Assembly (NCBI RefSeq): GCF_033807715.1
Contig: NC_084596.1
Coordinates: 39,666,458 to 39,730,457, forward strand
DNA length: 64,000 nucleotides
Direction of reading: 5' to 3'
DNA from: Cololabis saira
Lineage: Eukaryota; Chordata; Actinopteri; Beloniformes; Belonidae
The position numbers and the translations under genes were made by a program. This document shows, piece by piece, positions 52,082-63,419 of the stretch. The notes beneath the pieces were generated by a model. It saw only the letters and a list, made by a program, of their open reading frames with translations, ran no database searches and was not told the DNA's origin. Within the stretch, counting starts at the first letter, position 1. Every line of letters begins with the position of its first letter.

Positions 52082-53502
52082 TAGGCCTGTGTTAAAAAAA
52101 ATAGATTTTCCGATTCTAAATTGATTCTCATATTAATTCCTAAAAATTGATTTGTATGTCTAAAGATCGATTTTTTTTCATTATTACATTTTAGCCCAGT
52201 GAACTTTAACCCAGTAGTCACGTCATTTAAAGGTATAGTCCCTGATTTTGGAGAGCTAGCAAGATTTGAAAGTGGCACCTCCTCTAAGCCCCGCCCCCTC
52301 CTCTAAGCCCCGCCCCCTCCTCCCCCTCCCGTCAGCGCTCCATCCAAAGCGACGCCCCCACAGACTTTGGGGAACGCGCATTTACAGAAGTCGAGTTTTC
52401 CAGGACATTTGGGACAGCACATTTTCAACAAAACTGCCCCATGTCTCATTCACCTGTAAGCGAGGCCGGTTTTAGGGGGGGGCAGGGGTGGGCTGTGTCC
52501 ACCCAAACGTGTGTCCTGCCCACCCAATCAAAGTTATGGGGATCCTTTATTCTTTTTTATAATTTTATTGTTTTATAAATATAAAAAAATATCACAGAAT
52601 ATCTGTACCGTTTCTGATTGGGTGGGCACTGCGCATCATTTTTAGACACAACAATGAACGCATACCGCAAAAGTCCCAGCAAAATGAGACAACAGAGAAG
52701 TTCAGAACAGCACACAGAGCACACACTGAAGGCTGATTTATGGTTCCGCGTTACACCAACGCAGAATGGGGGGCGTGCACTCGTCACGTCTCTCTGCTTC
52801 CAGCCCCCGTGTCCACTTCCCACGGGTCCTCCTCGGCTCAGAGTGTCCCAGTGGGCGGGACTTAAAATGAAGGCATCTGATTGGTTCTTTCCCCCCTGCC
52901 AATCCTCTGGTCCTCTGACCAATCCGTGCCACTCGGTGCGCAAAAAACAGATTGGTCAGAGTTTTTACAGGATTAAAGCTGTCAGAGAGGTCAGATTTTT
53001 TTCTTTCCTTTTTCTAAACACATTATTCACTGGCTACTCTCAGGATGGAAGGACCATTTCACCCAGTATAACAATAAATGCTTTTGAATACGATTACAGA
53101 CCATACCTTTAATTGACACAAGTGCTGTTGAGCTGTTGCAATTTCTTTCTTTTTTTGCCCTTTAAATGAATATTGAAAGGCATATTTTACTTATTTATTT
53201 CATACAAATAATTTTTGGAATTTTTTTGTTTATGGGTTAAATTTGCATAAAATGCTAAATCAAATTCTCAAAAATTAAAAACCGAAATAGACTGAAAATG
53301 GAAAAAATAAAAACGGAATGTGTTAAAAAATAAAACTGATTTAATCTGTTTCCTCCCTGGATCTGTTTGGTAATTCTGCCCCACGATGTTTCTGAAAGCA
53401 GTTCTATCAGCATTCTGGGAGCTGATTGGTCCTTACAGCATCATTAGCTGCAATACTTGCTGTTGAATCTCAATATAATAGTAGTATTAATATGTTGCAT
53501 AA

Positions 53503-53504
<2 letters not shown>
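52082..53504. mobile_element. hAT-like element, right end lost, copy 4
   Basis: Same as 5615-6259, interrupted by a second TTAA element (52231-53108) and with an internal deletion near 53234. Confidence 0.6.
52231..53108. mobile_element. Second TTAA-target element (different family)
   Basis: 878 bp, ends AGGTATAGTC and GACCATACCT, flanked by TTAA (52227-52230, 53109-53112); target atttaattgac is intact in unit 3. Internally it has a short tandem repeat of ctaagccccgccccctcct (52276-52322), a hAT-like patch (ggccggttttaggggggggc, near 52465) and half of the fold-back family (52729-52764). No ORF recognised. Confidence 0.65.

Positions 53505-53578
<74 letters not shown>
53505..53578. repeat. 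GT microsatellite, unit 4
   Basis: 74 bp of uninterrupted (TG)n, the longest of the set. Confidence 0.95.
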
Positions 53579-53579
<1 letters not shown>

Positions 53580-53685
53580 ATAAGACAATTATTAATAACT
53601 GTACTACCTGAACTAGCAATCCCTTTGTGCAATAAAGTCTTGCGTGTTTCAGTCTGAACAAATGACTTTCATGTGAACGTTAAAT

Positions 53686-54403
53686 CAGCATGTTAAAGCA
53701 ACTGTCCAGTCTTGTTTCATCCAACTACGCAGAATCTCCAAAATCCGGTCCTTTCTGTCTCCCAAGAACCTGGAAATTGTCATTCATGCATTCATCACAT
53801 CCCGTTTAGATTACTGTAACTCACTCTACTCCTGCCTAAGTAAACATAATCTCTCCAGACTTCAGCTTATCCAAAATTCTGCTGCCAGACTCCTCACAAA
53901 TTCAAATAAAAGAGTACACATAACCCGGATTTTAGATTCATTACACTGGCTACCTGTGCGTTTTAGAATTGATTTTAAGATTTTAATGATCACGTTTAAG
54001 GCCCGGATGGGACTGGCCCCTGAGTACATCAAAGACTGCTTAGTCCCATACGAGCCAAGGTGTAGCCTGAGATCCTCCGGCGGGTCCCTAAAAACTAAGG
54101 GCGACCGGGCCTTTGCTATCAGGGCCCCGTCGCTCTGGAATGACCTGCCGGAGGAGATCAGGCGAGCCACATTTATGTCCATTTTTAAATCTCTTTTAAA
54201 AACACACTTTTTTAAATGTGCTTTTACTTAACATCTAATAATGTACTCTATAATATCCAATGTTAGTATTTTCTAATGTTTTATTGTATTTCTATGTTCT
54301 TATGTTTTTATATTTTTGTCATTTTATTGGATTCTGCCTTTTAATTCTGCTCTTGTAAAAGCACCTTGTAACTGTGTTTGGAAAGGTGCTATACAAATAA
54401 AGC

Positions 54404-54438
<35 letters not shown>
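53686..54438 (+). mobile_element. 5'-truncated CR1/L2-type LINE fragment
   Basis: The plus frame is open from the 5' junction to the TAA at 54229-54231 (181 codons): SRLDYCNSLYSCLSK, IQNSAARLLTNSNK, ILDSLHWLPVRFRIDFK, FAIRAPSLWNDLPEEIRRAT. This is the C-terminus of a LINE reverse transcriptase. The 3' UTR has gtgctatacaaataaagc and an (ATT)n tail. Target ttaaat is repeated on both sides. Present only in unit 4. Confidence 0.8.
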
Positions 54439-54440
<2 letters not shown>

Positions 54441-54654
54441 ATGTAAATGTAGACTTTCATGAAAATCCTAGAGTTCATCTGGTTTCATCTATAAATGCTA
54501 CATTAAGTCTGCTCATGTGAAATGTATAAGAATGATAAACTATAAAGTAATTCATCTGTCTGAAATGAAACTTAAATTACATTTATTATTATTTCTGAAT
54601 ACGAGTTAAGGTAAAATGTTTTTTACTTCTAAACTGATATCTGATATAAAAGGG

Positions 54655-54820
54655 TTAAATCCAGAGTTGGTCCTCTTCCTGTATCTGATACTGATGAACC
54701 TCCCTCTTTTTCCTGCTCTCAAACCAGCAGATTCAGTCAGACCACGTGTTTCCTGGTTCTCGGGCAAGTTTCATGTTTGAGGAAGTGAAACTGTCTCAGT
54801 CTCAGTGATCGAGAGGAGAA
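54655..54820 (+). promoter_or_regulatory. Putative TRIM promoter and leader, copy 4
   Basis: TATAAAAG at 54655-54662, CACGTG in gaccacgtgtttcc, and AAGTTTCA/TGAAACT as in the other copies. In-frame TGA before MAQKGV, as in copy 2. The LINE fragment ends about 215 bp upstream of the TATA box, so distal control sequences differ from other copies. Confidence 0.45.
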
Positions 54821-56527
54821 ATGGCGCAGAAAGGAGTTCAGCTGGACCAGGAAACCTTTTCTTGTTCGATCTGTTTGGAGATTTTAAAAGATCCGGTGAC
54901 TATTCCCTGTGGACACAGTTACTGTATGAAGTGTATTAAAAACTACTGGGATGAAGGAGAGAAGAAACTCCCCAGCTGTCCTCAGTGTAGACAGACATTT
55001 ATACCGAAGCCTGTGCTGGTGAAAAACACCATGTTAGCAGCTTTAGTGGAGCAGCTGAAGAAGACGGGACTCCAAGCTGCTCCTGCTGATCACTGCTATG
55101 CTGGACCTGAAGATGTGGCCTGTGATTTCTGCTCTGGAAGAAAACTGAAAGCCGTCAAGTCCTGTTTGGTATGTCTGGCCTCTTACTGCCAGAAACACCT
55201 TCAACCTCATCATGATGTGGCTGTATTAAAGAAACACAAGCTGGTGGATCCCTCCAAGAACCTGCAGGACAACATCTGCCCCCGTCATGACGAGGTGATG
55301 AAGATGTTCTGTCGTACTGATCAGAAGTGTATCTGTTATCTCTGCTCTGTGGATGAACATAAAGGCCACGACACAGTCTCAGCTGCAGCAGAAAGGACGG
55401 AGAGGCAGAGAGAGATGGAGGTGAGTCGACAACAAATCCAGCAGGAGATCCAGGACAGAGAGAAAGATGTGAAGCTGCTTCAGCAGGAGGTGGAGGCCGT
55501 CAATCAGTCTGCTGATAAAACAGTGGAGGACAGTGAGGAGATCTTCACTGAGCTGATCTCTCTCCTCCAGAAAAGAAGCTCTGATGTGAAGCAGCAGATC
55601 AGATCCCAGCAGGAAACTGAAGTGAGGAGAGTCAGAGAGCTGGAGGAGAAGCTGCAGCAGGAGATCACTGACCTGAAGAGGAGAGACGCTGAGATGAAGC
55701 AGCTCTCAGACACCGAGGACCACAACCAGTTTCTCCACAACTACCCCTCACTGCCACCACTCAGTGAGTCCACACACTCCTCCAGCATCAGCATCCGTCC
55801 TCTCACACACTCCTCCAGCATCAGCATCCGTCCTCTCAGATACTTTCAGGATGTGACAGCAGCTGTGTCAGAGGTCAGAGGTCGACTACAGGACATCCTG
55901 AGAGACACGTGGACAAACATCTCACTGACCATCACTGAGGTGGATGTTTTACTGTCACAACCAGAACCAGAACCAACGAGCAGAGCTGGATTCTTGAAAT
56001 ATTCATGTGAAATCACTCTGGATCCAAACACAGTAAACTCATATCTGTTACTGTCAGAGGAGAACAGAAAGGTGACTATTATGAATCAACGTCAGTCTTA
56101 TTCTAGTCATCCAGACAGATTCACTGAATATGTTCAGGTCCTGAGTAGAGAGAGTCTGACTGGACGTCATTACTGGGAGGTGGAGAAGAAAGCAGATCTA
56201 GTTCTTGCAGCAGTTTCATACAAGAATATCAGCAGATCAGGGAATGGAAGTGGATTTGGATATAATGACAAATCTTGGTCACTAGTTTGTTCCTCAGACA
56301 GATATGGATTTCGGTACAACAACATCCACACCTCCATCTCAGGTCCTCCTAGCTCAAGAATAGGAGTTTACCTGGATCACAGAGCAGGTGTTCTGTCATT
56401 CTACAGCGTCTCTGGAACCATGACCCTCCTCCACAGAGTCCAGACCTCCTTCACTCAGCCGCTACACGCTGGAGTTTGGGTTGGTTTAACTGATGGAGAC
56501 TCAGCTGAGTTCTGTAAACTCAAATAG
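54821..56527 (+). CDS. TRIM-family E3 ubiquitin ligase (RING/B-box/coiled-coil/B30.2), copy 4
   Basis: 568 residues, one exon, same domains as the other copies, with the 11-residue linker duplication shared with copy 2. It is the most divergent around the end of the RING (MKCIKNYW, RQTFIPKPVL) but all zinc ligands remain. It shares DPVTIPCG and SYCQKHL with copy 3. PRY-SPRY loops are again private: MNQR, TEYVQ, DLVLAAV, GNGSG, VCSSDRYGFRYNNIH and VWVGLTDGD. PSSRIG replaces QSSRIG. AATAAA at 56747-56752. Likely a RING ubiquitin ligase of the innate-immune TRIM expansion; the ligand of its B30.2 domain is unknown. Confidence 0.92.
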   Translation: MAQKGVQLDQETFSCSICLEILKDPVTIPCGHSYCMKCIKNYWDEGEKKLPSCPQCRQTFIPKPVLVKNTMLAALVEQLKKTGLQAAPADHCYAGPEDVACDFCSGRKLKAVKSCLVCLASYCQKHLQPHHDVAVLKKHKLVDPSKNLQDNICPRHDEVMKMFCRTDQKCICYLCSVDEHKGHDTVSAAAERTERQREMEVSRQQIQQEIQDREKDVKLLQQEVEAVNQSADKTVEDSEEIFTELISLLQKRSSDVKQQIRSQQETEVRRVRELEEKLQQEITDLKRRDAEMKQLSDTEDHNQFLHNYPSLPPLSESTHSSSISIRPLTHSSSISIRPLRYFQDVTAAVSEVRGRLQDILRDTWTNISLTITEVDVLLSQPEPEPTSRAGFLKYSCEITLDPNTVNSYLLLSEENRKVTIMNQRQSYSSHPDRFTEYVQVLSRESLTGRHYWEVEKKADLVLAAVSYKNISRSGNGSGFGYNDKSWSLVCSSDRYGFRYNNIHTSISGPPSSRIGVYLDHRAGVLSFYSVSGTMTLLHRVQTSFTQPLHAGVWVGLTDGDSAEFCKLK

Positions 56528-56746
56528 ACTTGTTTCCTTTTCATGTTTTCATCTCAGTTTTTATTGACTTTCTTTTCTTCTCAGAGATGAACGTCTCAAA
56601 CTCTGACTGACTGAGAGAAGTTTTTGTTGTATAAGTTGATGTTTTGTTGTTACTTCCTCTTTTGGAGGTGGAAATTGTTCTTTTGTAGTTCCACCTGGGA
56701 AATATTCATATTATTAACATCTTCCATTTCAGTATAAAAACATAGA

Positions 56747-56752
56747 AATAAA
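56747..56752 (+). promoter_or_regulatory. Poly(A) signal AATAAA, TRIM copy 4
   Basis: Same site as in copies 1 and 2. Confidence 0.55.
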
Positions 56753-58851
56753 CCTGGGTTGTAATTGTTGTTAGCTGTTAATTTGGATGTGTTTCTATGT
56801 TGTATTTCTCTTTTCTTCCACTTCATGGACTCCAACAAAATGTTTTCTTCAGTCTTCATTCCAGGATTTGACTCAGATCTGAGGGAGAAAACATTAATCT
56901 AATAATCAAGCAAAACTAAGGCAGTTTTCCTCTTGAAATATCCCAAAGTCCAGAGTTCATGTTCACAACAGATCATATTTCTGGATTTAAATGTGTCTTT
57001 ACTGGTTTTACTGCTCTTTTTCTGGCCAGACCTCCACTCTCCAGCGGTGCAGTGTCAGGTTTTCCTTCAGCATTCATCCAGACAGACTTCTGTTCACATT
57101 TGATCATCTACATTATGTTTTACTTCTTTTTTTAGTGTTTCTGCTGTTTCCGTAACTCTATTTCCTGAACATTGTATCCTGGTTCACGTCTGCAACCTCA
57201 GGACCTGGAAACAGTGAAGATCAGGAGTCTCGGGAGTGACGTCACACCGCCCCCTACAGGAACATGATTGCATGACACGTAAAGAGGTTTTTAAAGAGGA
57301 AAGAAGTCACGTGTTTAAACACTTTTCATCCAGTCTGGGCTTCATGTTTTATTTGTTTAATCAAGAAAATCCCCCTAATTCTTTTGTCATCTACAATTTA
57401 GGAAAAGGTTTTTGAGATAAAGAATGTTATTAAAGACTTTTGTTGCTGCTGGATATGAAAGTTAATATTATTAGGGATGCAGAATGTAAAATAATTGAAT
57501 GTTACTATGTTTAAACACTTAAAATAAAATGATTACTCAATAGTTTACCTGTCTGACATGTGTCTTATTAATATTATAAAGTCTTAAATATGTGGATCCA
57601 GACTTCAGCAGATATTCAAATGTAAACTCAGACGTCCCAACTGGAGCCTGGTGTTGGTTTCCGGTGTTTTAGGGTGCTTTCACACCTGTCCCGTTTGGAG
57701 CAGTTGCAGGACTTTTCCCTCCTCTCGTGCTCCCAGGGTTGCAGGGAACTCGTACTTTAAGCCGTATAAGGATGGAGGTTGAATCTTAAATATCAGTAGC
57801 ATCAATAAAAGATAAGAAAACCGGACAGAGACGTGCATGAATCCCTCACCTGATACAACTGCTGCTGCAGCACCTGCACCAACTCCTCATCGTTCTTCCC
57901 TCAGCGTCGGAATTTGGGGACCTTTTTGTATTTGGGAAGTCAGATCAGTTTTTCCCATCATTTGGTTTACGCATCGTTTCTCATTGTTGCATAAAAGTGT
58001 CAGAATTGCCAGCTGCAACTGTGTGAACGCAGCACCGAACCAAATCATTCATAAAAAAAGAAAAGGCCCTTTATAAAAATCTGCAAGATGTTGCAAAGAC
58101 AGAAACGACCCGAGCTGCGTGCCGCCTTTCACCGTGATCCGTGTCATTATAAGCATGGGTGAAGAGGAATAAAGCAAGGAATCTCTTTATTATTCTGTAA
58201 ATAAAAGTGAGTGGTAAATCTCCCACCATCTTCACATCCGGCTTCTGCTGCACGATGGAGCTTTGACCTGCGGTGAACTGTACAAAAATAGGTTCTGTGC
58301 CATGATTCCATGATTGCAGTTTTTAATGCCGAGCCACAAAGATTACACACATCCGATTAAGTTCCCATCCCGAGTCGTAGGGATTTCTCCAGATTTTTTC
58401 AAATCTTTTGTTGATATTATGTTTCTATAAATGATGACTTATTCAAATAGTTGAATACATCATTAGAAATAGTGGAAAATAGAATATTTTATAGAGACCC
58501 TGGTCACTCACGAGGTGGGAAGATCATGCCTTTTCAGCATCTGACGGTTAAGTTTTGTTTTGAACATTATAAGTCAAATATAAATCTTTTTTGGAATTGG
58601 GGTTTAACCCTTCTAGATGTTCTGAGCGTGATCTTCAAGCCATTTCCTCCTCAGTTTCAGGGGCGTGTATCCTCGCTGGAGTTATCATCTGAAAAGGTTT
58701 TGGTTTCTGGTGAAGTACAACTGGTTCAGTGACGGCACATCTGTGAATGTGAAGCTCTGAAGTTCTGAAGCCCCAACATCTGTATGAGTATCTGATCACG
58801 GTTGAGTGAATAAAGGATTTAATAAGCTTATTGAAGTTTGGAAATAGCTCA
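56753..58851. other. Post-TRIM spacer, unit 4, no gene recognised
   Basis: Homologous to 21705-23993 and sharing its deletion (ggaactcgtactttaag near 57750). No gene seen. Confidence 0.6.
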
Positions 58852-59878
58852 ATGAGAGTAGCTCAGAGGAGGCCGTATTTAAACTTGTAACTTAATCTGA
58901 GTTCAGCTCAAATAAGAGTCTCCTGAAGTTTTACATGTTGTAGTTCAGCTTTTATTCAATTGTATTGAGAAAACTGTAAACAGAAAGTAACTCGATCAGG
59001 TTGGTGGGCATTTACCCGGTTTTAATCCAATAATATTTTATTTGTAACAATAACGGCTACTGGAGTAGTAGAAAAGACATAAAAATGATAAAAACATCTC
59101 CCATCCAAATATAGCTGATATAAAAAAAAGCATGTACAGGTTAAACAAGTTAAACAACAAACGTTTCTCCAACTTCCAACAAACAAAATTAAAATGCAAT
59201 TCGGATTATATATTATCAATTTTATTTTTGACTCAAATAATGCAGCCACATTCTTAAAATTAAAAAACATTTCTGCAAATGCATTTTAATGTTCAAATTT
59301 TAGATTTAAAATTGAATATTGGGAACTATTTGCTGAGGCATGATTTGAAAATTAAATCTCAAACGTCTTTTTCTTTTTAATTTGAATTAAGTACAAGAAT
59401 AACCAGTGTTGAATACGAAAATTAAAATGCAAATCGGATTATATATTATCAATTTAATTTTTGACTCAAATAATGCGGCCACATTCTTAAAATGAAAAAG
59501 CATTTCCACAAATGCATTTTAATTTGAATATAGTCCCTCATATGCTTCCATATGAGAGTAGCTCAGAGGAGGCCGTATTTAAACTTGTAACTTAATCTGA
59601 GTTCAGTTCAAATAAGAGTCTCCTGAAGTTTTACATGTTGTAGTTCAGGTTTTATTCAATTGTATTGAGAAAACTGTAAACAGAAAGTAACTCCATCAGG
59701 TTGGTGGGCATTTACCCGTTTTTAATCCAATAATATTTTATTTGTAACAATAACGGCTACTGGAGTAGTAGAAAAGACATAAAAATGATAAAAACATTTC
59801 CCATCCAAATATAGCTGATATAAAAAAAAGCATGTACAGGTTAAACAAGTGAAACAACAAACGTTTCTCCAACTTCCA
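58852..59878. repeat. Local duplication in photolyase copy 5 3' UTR
   Basis: A 327-bp piece of unit sequence occurs at 58852-59178 and again at 59552-59878. Between them is 373 bp of AT-rich DNA with its own 106-bp direct repeat (59185-59290 and 59418-59523, sharing aaaattaaaatgcaa and ttgactcaaataatgc). Only here in the window. Confidence 0.85.
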
Positions 59879-60333
59879 CAAACAGCTTCCAGTGGTGATG
59901 GGAGTGGACGAATATCAATAAGACTAATAATGCAAACGTAAGGCCTGCACTGCTGGAGGTGGTGGAGAAGCTCCCTGAGGTGAGACAACACGTCCTGGAG
60001 GAGCCTCACAGCTTCTTAGGACAGTACTTCCTCTCAAACTCGGCCACCTTAAACTTCCGAAGGCAGCCTTTGTAGTTCATGAAGCGGATTTTCCCGAAAA
60101 CGGGCCTCTCTGCCCAGCCCTGGTCGTGGATGCCGCAGATGGACCACATGCACCCTGTGGAGGAGAACCGGTGGGGAGAACGTGAAGGACGGGCGGCAGC
60201 CGCGTGGGGAGACACTGACTACGTTTACATGCAGTCAAAATTCAGGTTAAGGTCAATATTCCGGTTACTGAAACATTGGGAATAATGTGTTTCCATGCGT
60301 GAGCAAACAGGGTTATCCCTGTATACATGGTGA

Positions 60334-60744
60334 TTAATCATTTGGGATATCTGGATCAAACCAGCGACGCACGGAGAACGTCATGATGCAATTCCCGTCA
60401 TTTCCACTACTACTTCCTGTATCCAAATCCAAAACAACAATAACAGCAGCACGGTGGATAATCAACAGCCCAGTAGAAGTCGTCTTTTTCAGCGTCTTCC
60501 AGTGGAGCTTGATCTGGTCTGGCATTCGTACAAATCCTGCTTTGAGCAACTTTTCGCTCACCTTTTTGTAAATCTGGCTATCCCTGTACTTTCTACCGTC
60601 TACAAATGCAGAAATGTTCATATCCTTCATTACATTTATGAAGTGATTAGTCTCCTCCTGGTCTTGTGTTTCTCCGTGTTTATAAGAACTTCCTGGACTC
60701 AAAAGAGCAGGATTCCTTGTGAAAAGAACATGTGCAGAAAACAA
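60334..60744 (-). CDS. Myb/SANT-like DNA-binding protein of intronic element, copy 5
   Basis: 136 codons, one codon shorter than copies 1, 3 and 4 through an in-frame loss in the Val/Ile-rich tail. The domain part keeps FVDGRKYRDSQIYKKVSEKL. Intact frame. Same caveats as 443-856. Confidence 0.5.
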   Translation of the reverse strand: MFSAHVLFTRNPALLSPGSSYKHGETQDQEETNHFINVMKDMNISAFVDGRKYRDSQIYKKVSEKLLKAGFVRMPDQIKLHWKTLKKTTSTGLLIIHRAAVIVVLDLDTGSSSGNDGNCIMTFSVRRWFDPDIPND

Positions 60745-60780
60745 ACTCCTGTTCCTTTTGATGGGGAAATCCCGTTAGGC

Positions 60781-61633
60781 CAGGGGTGTCAAATGTGCGG
60801 CCCGAGAGAGATTTTCATGCGGCCCGAGAGAAGTTTCCAACGCAAAAAACTGAAATGTTAATTTACTAAAGAGGACGGCATAAATAATTGCCATGAATCG
60901 CAGCATATCCGATAATATATTTCTTCTACAAATCCTTCGTTATTCCACAAATAGAGCAGTTTTCGACATTTTTTTAGTTTTCTAGAATGCATTTGCTGAT
61001 TTTATTTCTTTGTAGACGGCCGTTTATTTTTATTAACTGACTACTATTATATATTTTCGCAGGAAAAATATCACTGCTAAAAAAGATGATAGAAGATATT
61101 TATTCGGAGAATTTCAGTTTTGAATACGAGGATAGTGACAAAGTAAAACAGTTAAAAGGGAAGTGCTGACTTTTTCAGCACACTGGCGTAAATATCCGCC
61201 CTTTTTTTTAAAAAATAAATACACTTAATTGTACTGGGAAAATCTGTAAATCACAAACAAAACACTCTCGGATGTAATAAGAAAGATTTAGCTTTTAATT
61301 AAATTTCCTATAAAAAAGCGAAATATAAAAAAAACATACTTGTTTCTGTTTATCTTTGTAAAATGATATTAAAAAGTATCTTACATAATTTGAAAAAAAA
61401 CGAGAAATTTCAAGAAAAGATACTGAAGAAATTTATTTTACATAATTAGAGTGTAAACAAAGTGTATATTTCCTTTAAAATTAAATAAACTGATATTGGA
61501 TTAGATAACAATAGTAAAAAAAAAAAGAATTAGAAAAACATTTTTTTGCATCATTTTAGTTATTTTGAGCGTGCAAGCGAGAAAAGAATTGGTCAAATCT
61601 GGCCCGCCAAGCAAAATGAGTTTGACATCCCTG
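60781..61633. mobile_element. hAT MITE, copy 5
   Basis: Left end CAGGGGTGTCAAA, right end decayed to TTTGACATCCCTG; duplications cgttaggc and cgttagtc. Confidence 0.8.
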
Positions 61634-62131
61634 CGTTAGTCGTTTACATGACCAAATATTCGGGTTACAAAAGGAGGAACCCAGGGGTCATATTCAGGTT
61701 TTTAAAAACCGGAATATGAGCAAATTCTGGTTAATCAAAGGGGTTATTGGTGTTTACACGGCCGTGTAACCGGGTTATTGCTAATATTCCGGTTAAAAAA
61801 GGGTTATTGATGCATGTAAACGTAGTCACAGTTCAAAGGCGTGGAGCCCAGCTTACCCACGAAGCCGTTGGGGTCCTGGCCGTCCAGCTCGTAGCGGTCG
61901 TTCAGGTACAGAGCGATGGAGAGAGCCTCCTCTGGCGAGCGGGTCCACTCCAGAATCTTCTTGGCCCAGTACATCCTCAAGAAGCCGTGCATCTTCCCCT
62001 CCGTCACCATTTGATACTGAAGAGACACAAACATACCGCGTTGGTCACTGAGAGCCTTCCAGATCCTCTCAATCAGTTAATGCAGTTTCTGCTGCACCGT
62101 TACGGCGTTGTACGCTGTAACGTGCTGCACC

Positions 62132-63419
62132 CAGGGCCGCCCCTCCCTAAACGCAGAACACGTGCTCTGCGTAGGGGCCTCATCTTCCAACGCGGGCCAT
62201 GTTTTGCACGAGGGGACGCATTTGCACAGTAGTGCATATGCGGAATGGATGCGCATATGCGCTACCGTGAAGCGGAGGAGAGAGGCAGGCACTTGCAGAG
62301 CTGCAGAAGGTGAGGAGATGTCGACATGTCGTCCAAAAGACATCACCAGTCAGGACAAAGAGCAAGAGAAAGAAAAAGGAAAAACACGAGGAAACTCGTG
62401 CTTCACTTGAAGGTGGGGATGTTGTTGAAATAAAACTTTGTGGCACAAACACCTAAGATGCCACTTATTAGATAGAAATCTCTGTCTCCAGTCTCAGTCT
62501 AGACTGGAGACATTTCTTTTTCCAGCTTCCCTGATTAACATTTATTGAATGCCTTGTTAACGCCCTATACATTCACCTCTGTTGAAAAGGAGTGGAGAAA
62601 TGACCAGTTAGGGGTCGTATATAAGCTATAAACTTTAGCCATTGATGACTTTACATCCAGAAAATGCAGACGTGTGCATCTGTAAAAGGCACACGTGCAT
62701 GTTTAGTTCTGCTTTCAGACCTGCTAGACCTGCTTTCAGTTTTTTGTGGGGGATTGAGGTGGAAGTTACTTTCTTTTGATGAGTAATTGATCCTATTTGT
62801 GACTCAGATTTGTTTATTTCAATTTGATTTTTTTCATTTAATATTTAATTATTTATTTCAGGTTGAAGTTTTTTATTTAATTATTTATTTCAGGTTGAAT
62901 TTTTTATTTTATTTGACTCATACAGCCAAACTACAGTATCTACACTTACAGTACAACTGTTACTATTAATAAAAGTTGTCAAGTTAAAGTGATGAGTAAT
63001 TGATGGCTATTTGTGACTCAGATTTGTTTATTTCAATTTAAATTTTTTCATTTAATATTGAATTATTTATTTCAGGTTGAAGTCTTTTATTTAATATTTA
63101 CTTATTTATTTCAGGTTAAATCTTTTTATTTAATATTTAATTATTTATTTCAGGTTGAATCTTTTTATTTAATATTTAATTATTTATTTCAGGTTGATTT
63201 TTTTATTTTATGTGACTCACACAGCCAAACTACAGTATCTACACTTACAGTACAATTGTTACTATTAATAAAGGTTGTCAAGTTAAATGGCCTGTTGTGA
63301 TACGGTCATTTTGTAGCTATGATACATTTGGGCTGGGGAGAGGTGCAGGGATGTGGCGCGGGGGTGGGGAGGGGCCTCCAAATAAAATTTAGCTTAGGGC
63401 CCCAACGTGCTCAGCCCTG
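62132..63419. mobile_element. hAT element in photolyase intron B-C, copy 5
   Basis: CAGGGCCGCC to CTCAGCCCTG, with duplications gctgcacc and gctgtacc. No nested element, so it shows the unmodified intron insertion: the transposase N-terminal relic near 62326, then two blocks of ttatttcaggttgaa repeats. Confidence 0.65.

Larger units (their letters stand above)
46401..60005. repeat. Tandem array unit 4 (type B)
   Basis: Fourth unit. It shares all type B markers with unit 2, including a homologous TTAA element at the same place (49942-50959). Specific events are a LINE tail with an AT/AC microsatellite (46727-47429), a solo LTR (51232-51659), deletion of the exon A acceptor (junction at 52072/52073), a second TTAA element (52231-53108), a LINE 3' fragment (53686-54438) and a local duplication near its right end. 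Confidence 0.9.
60217..61827. mobile_element. TIR element with Myb/SANT ORF, copy 5
   Basis: GACTACGTTTACATGCA inverted ends, no late insertion. Holds the Myb/SANT ORF (60334-60744) and hAT MITE (60781-61633). Confidence 0.6.
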
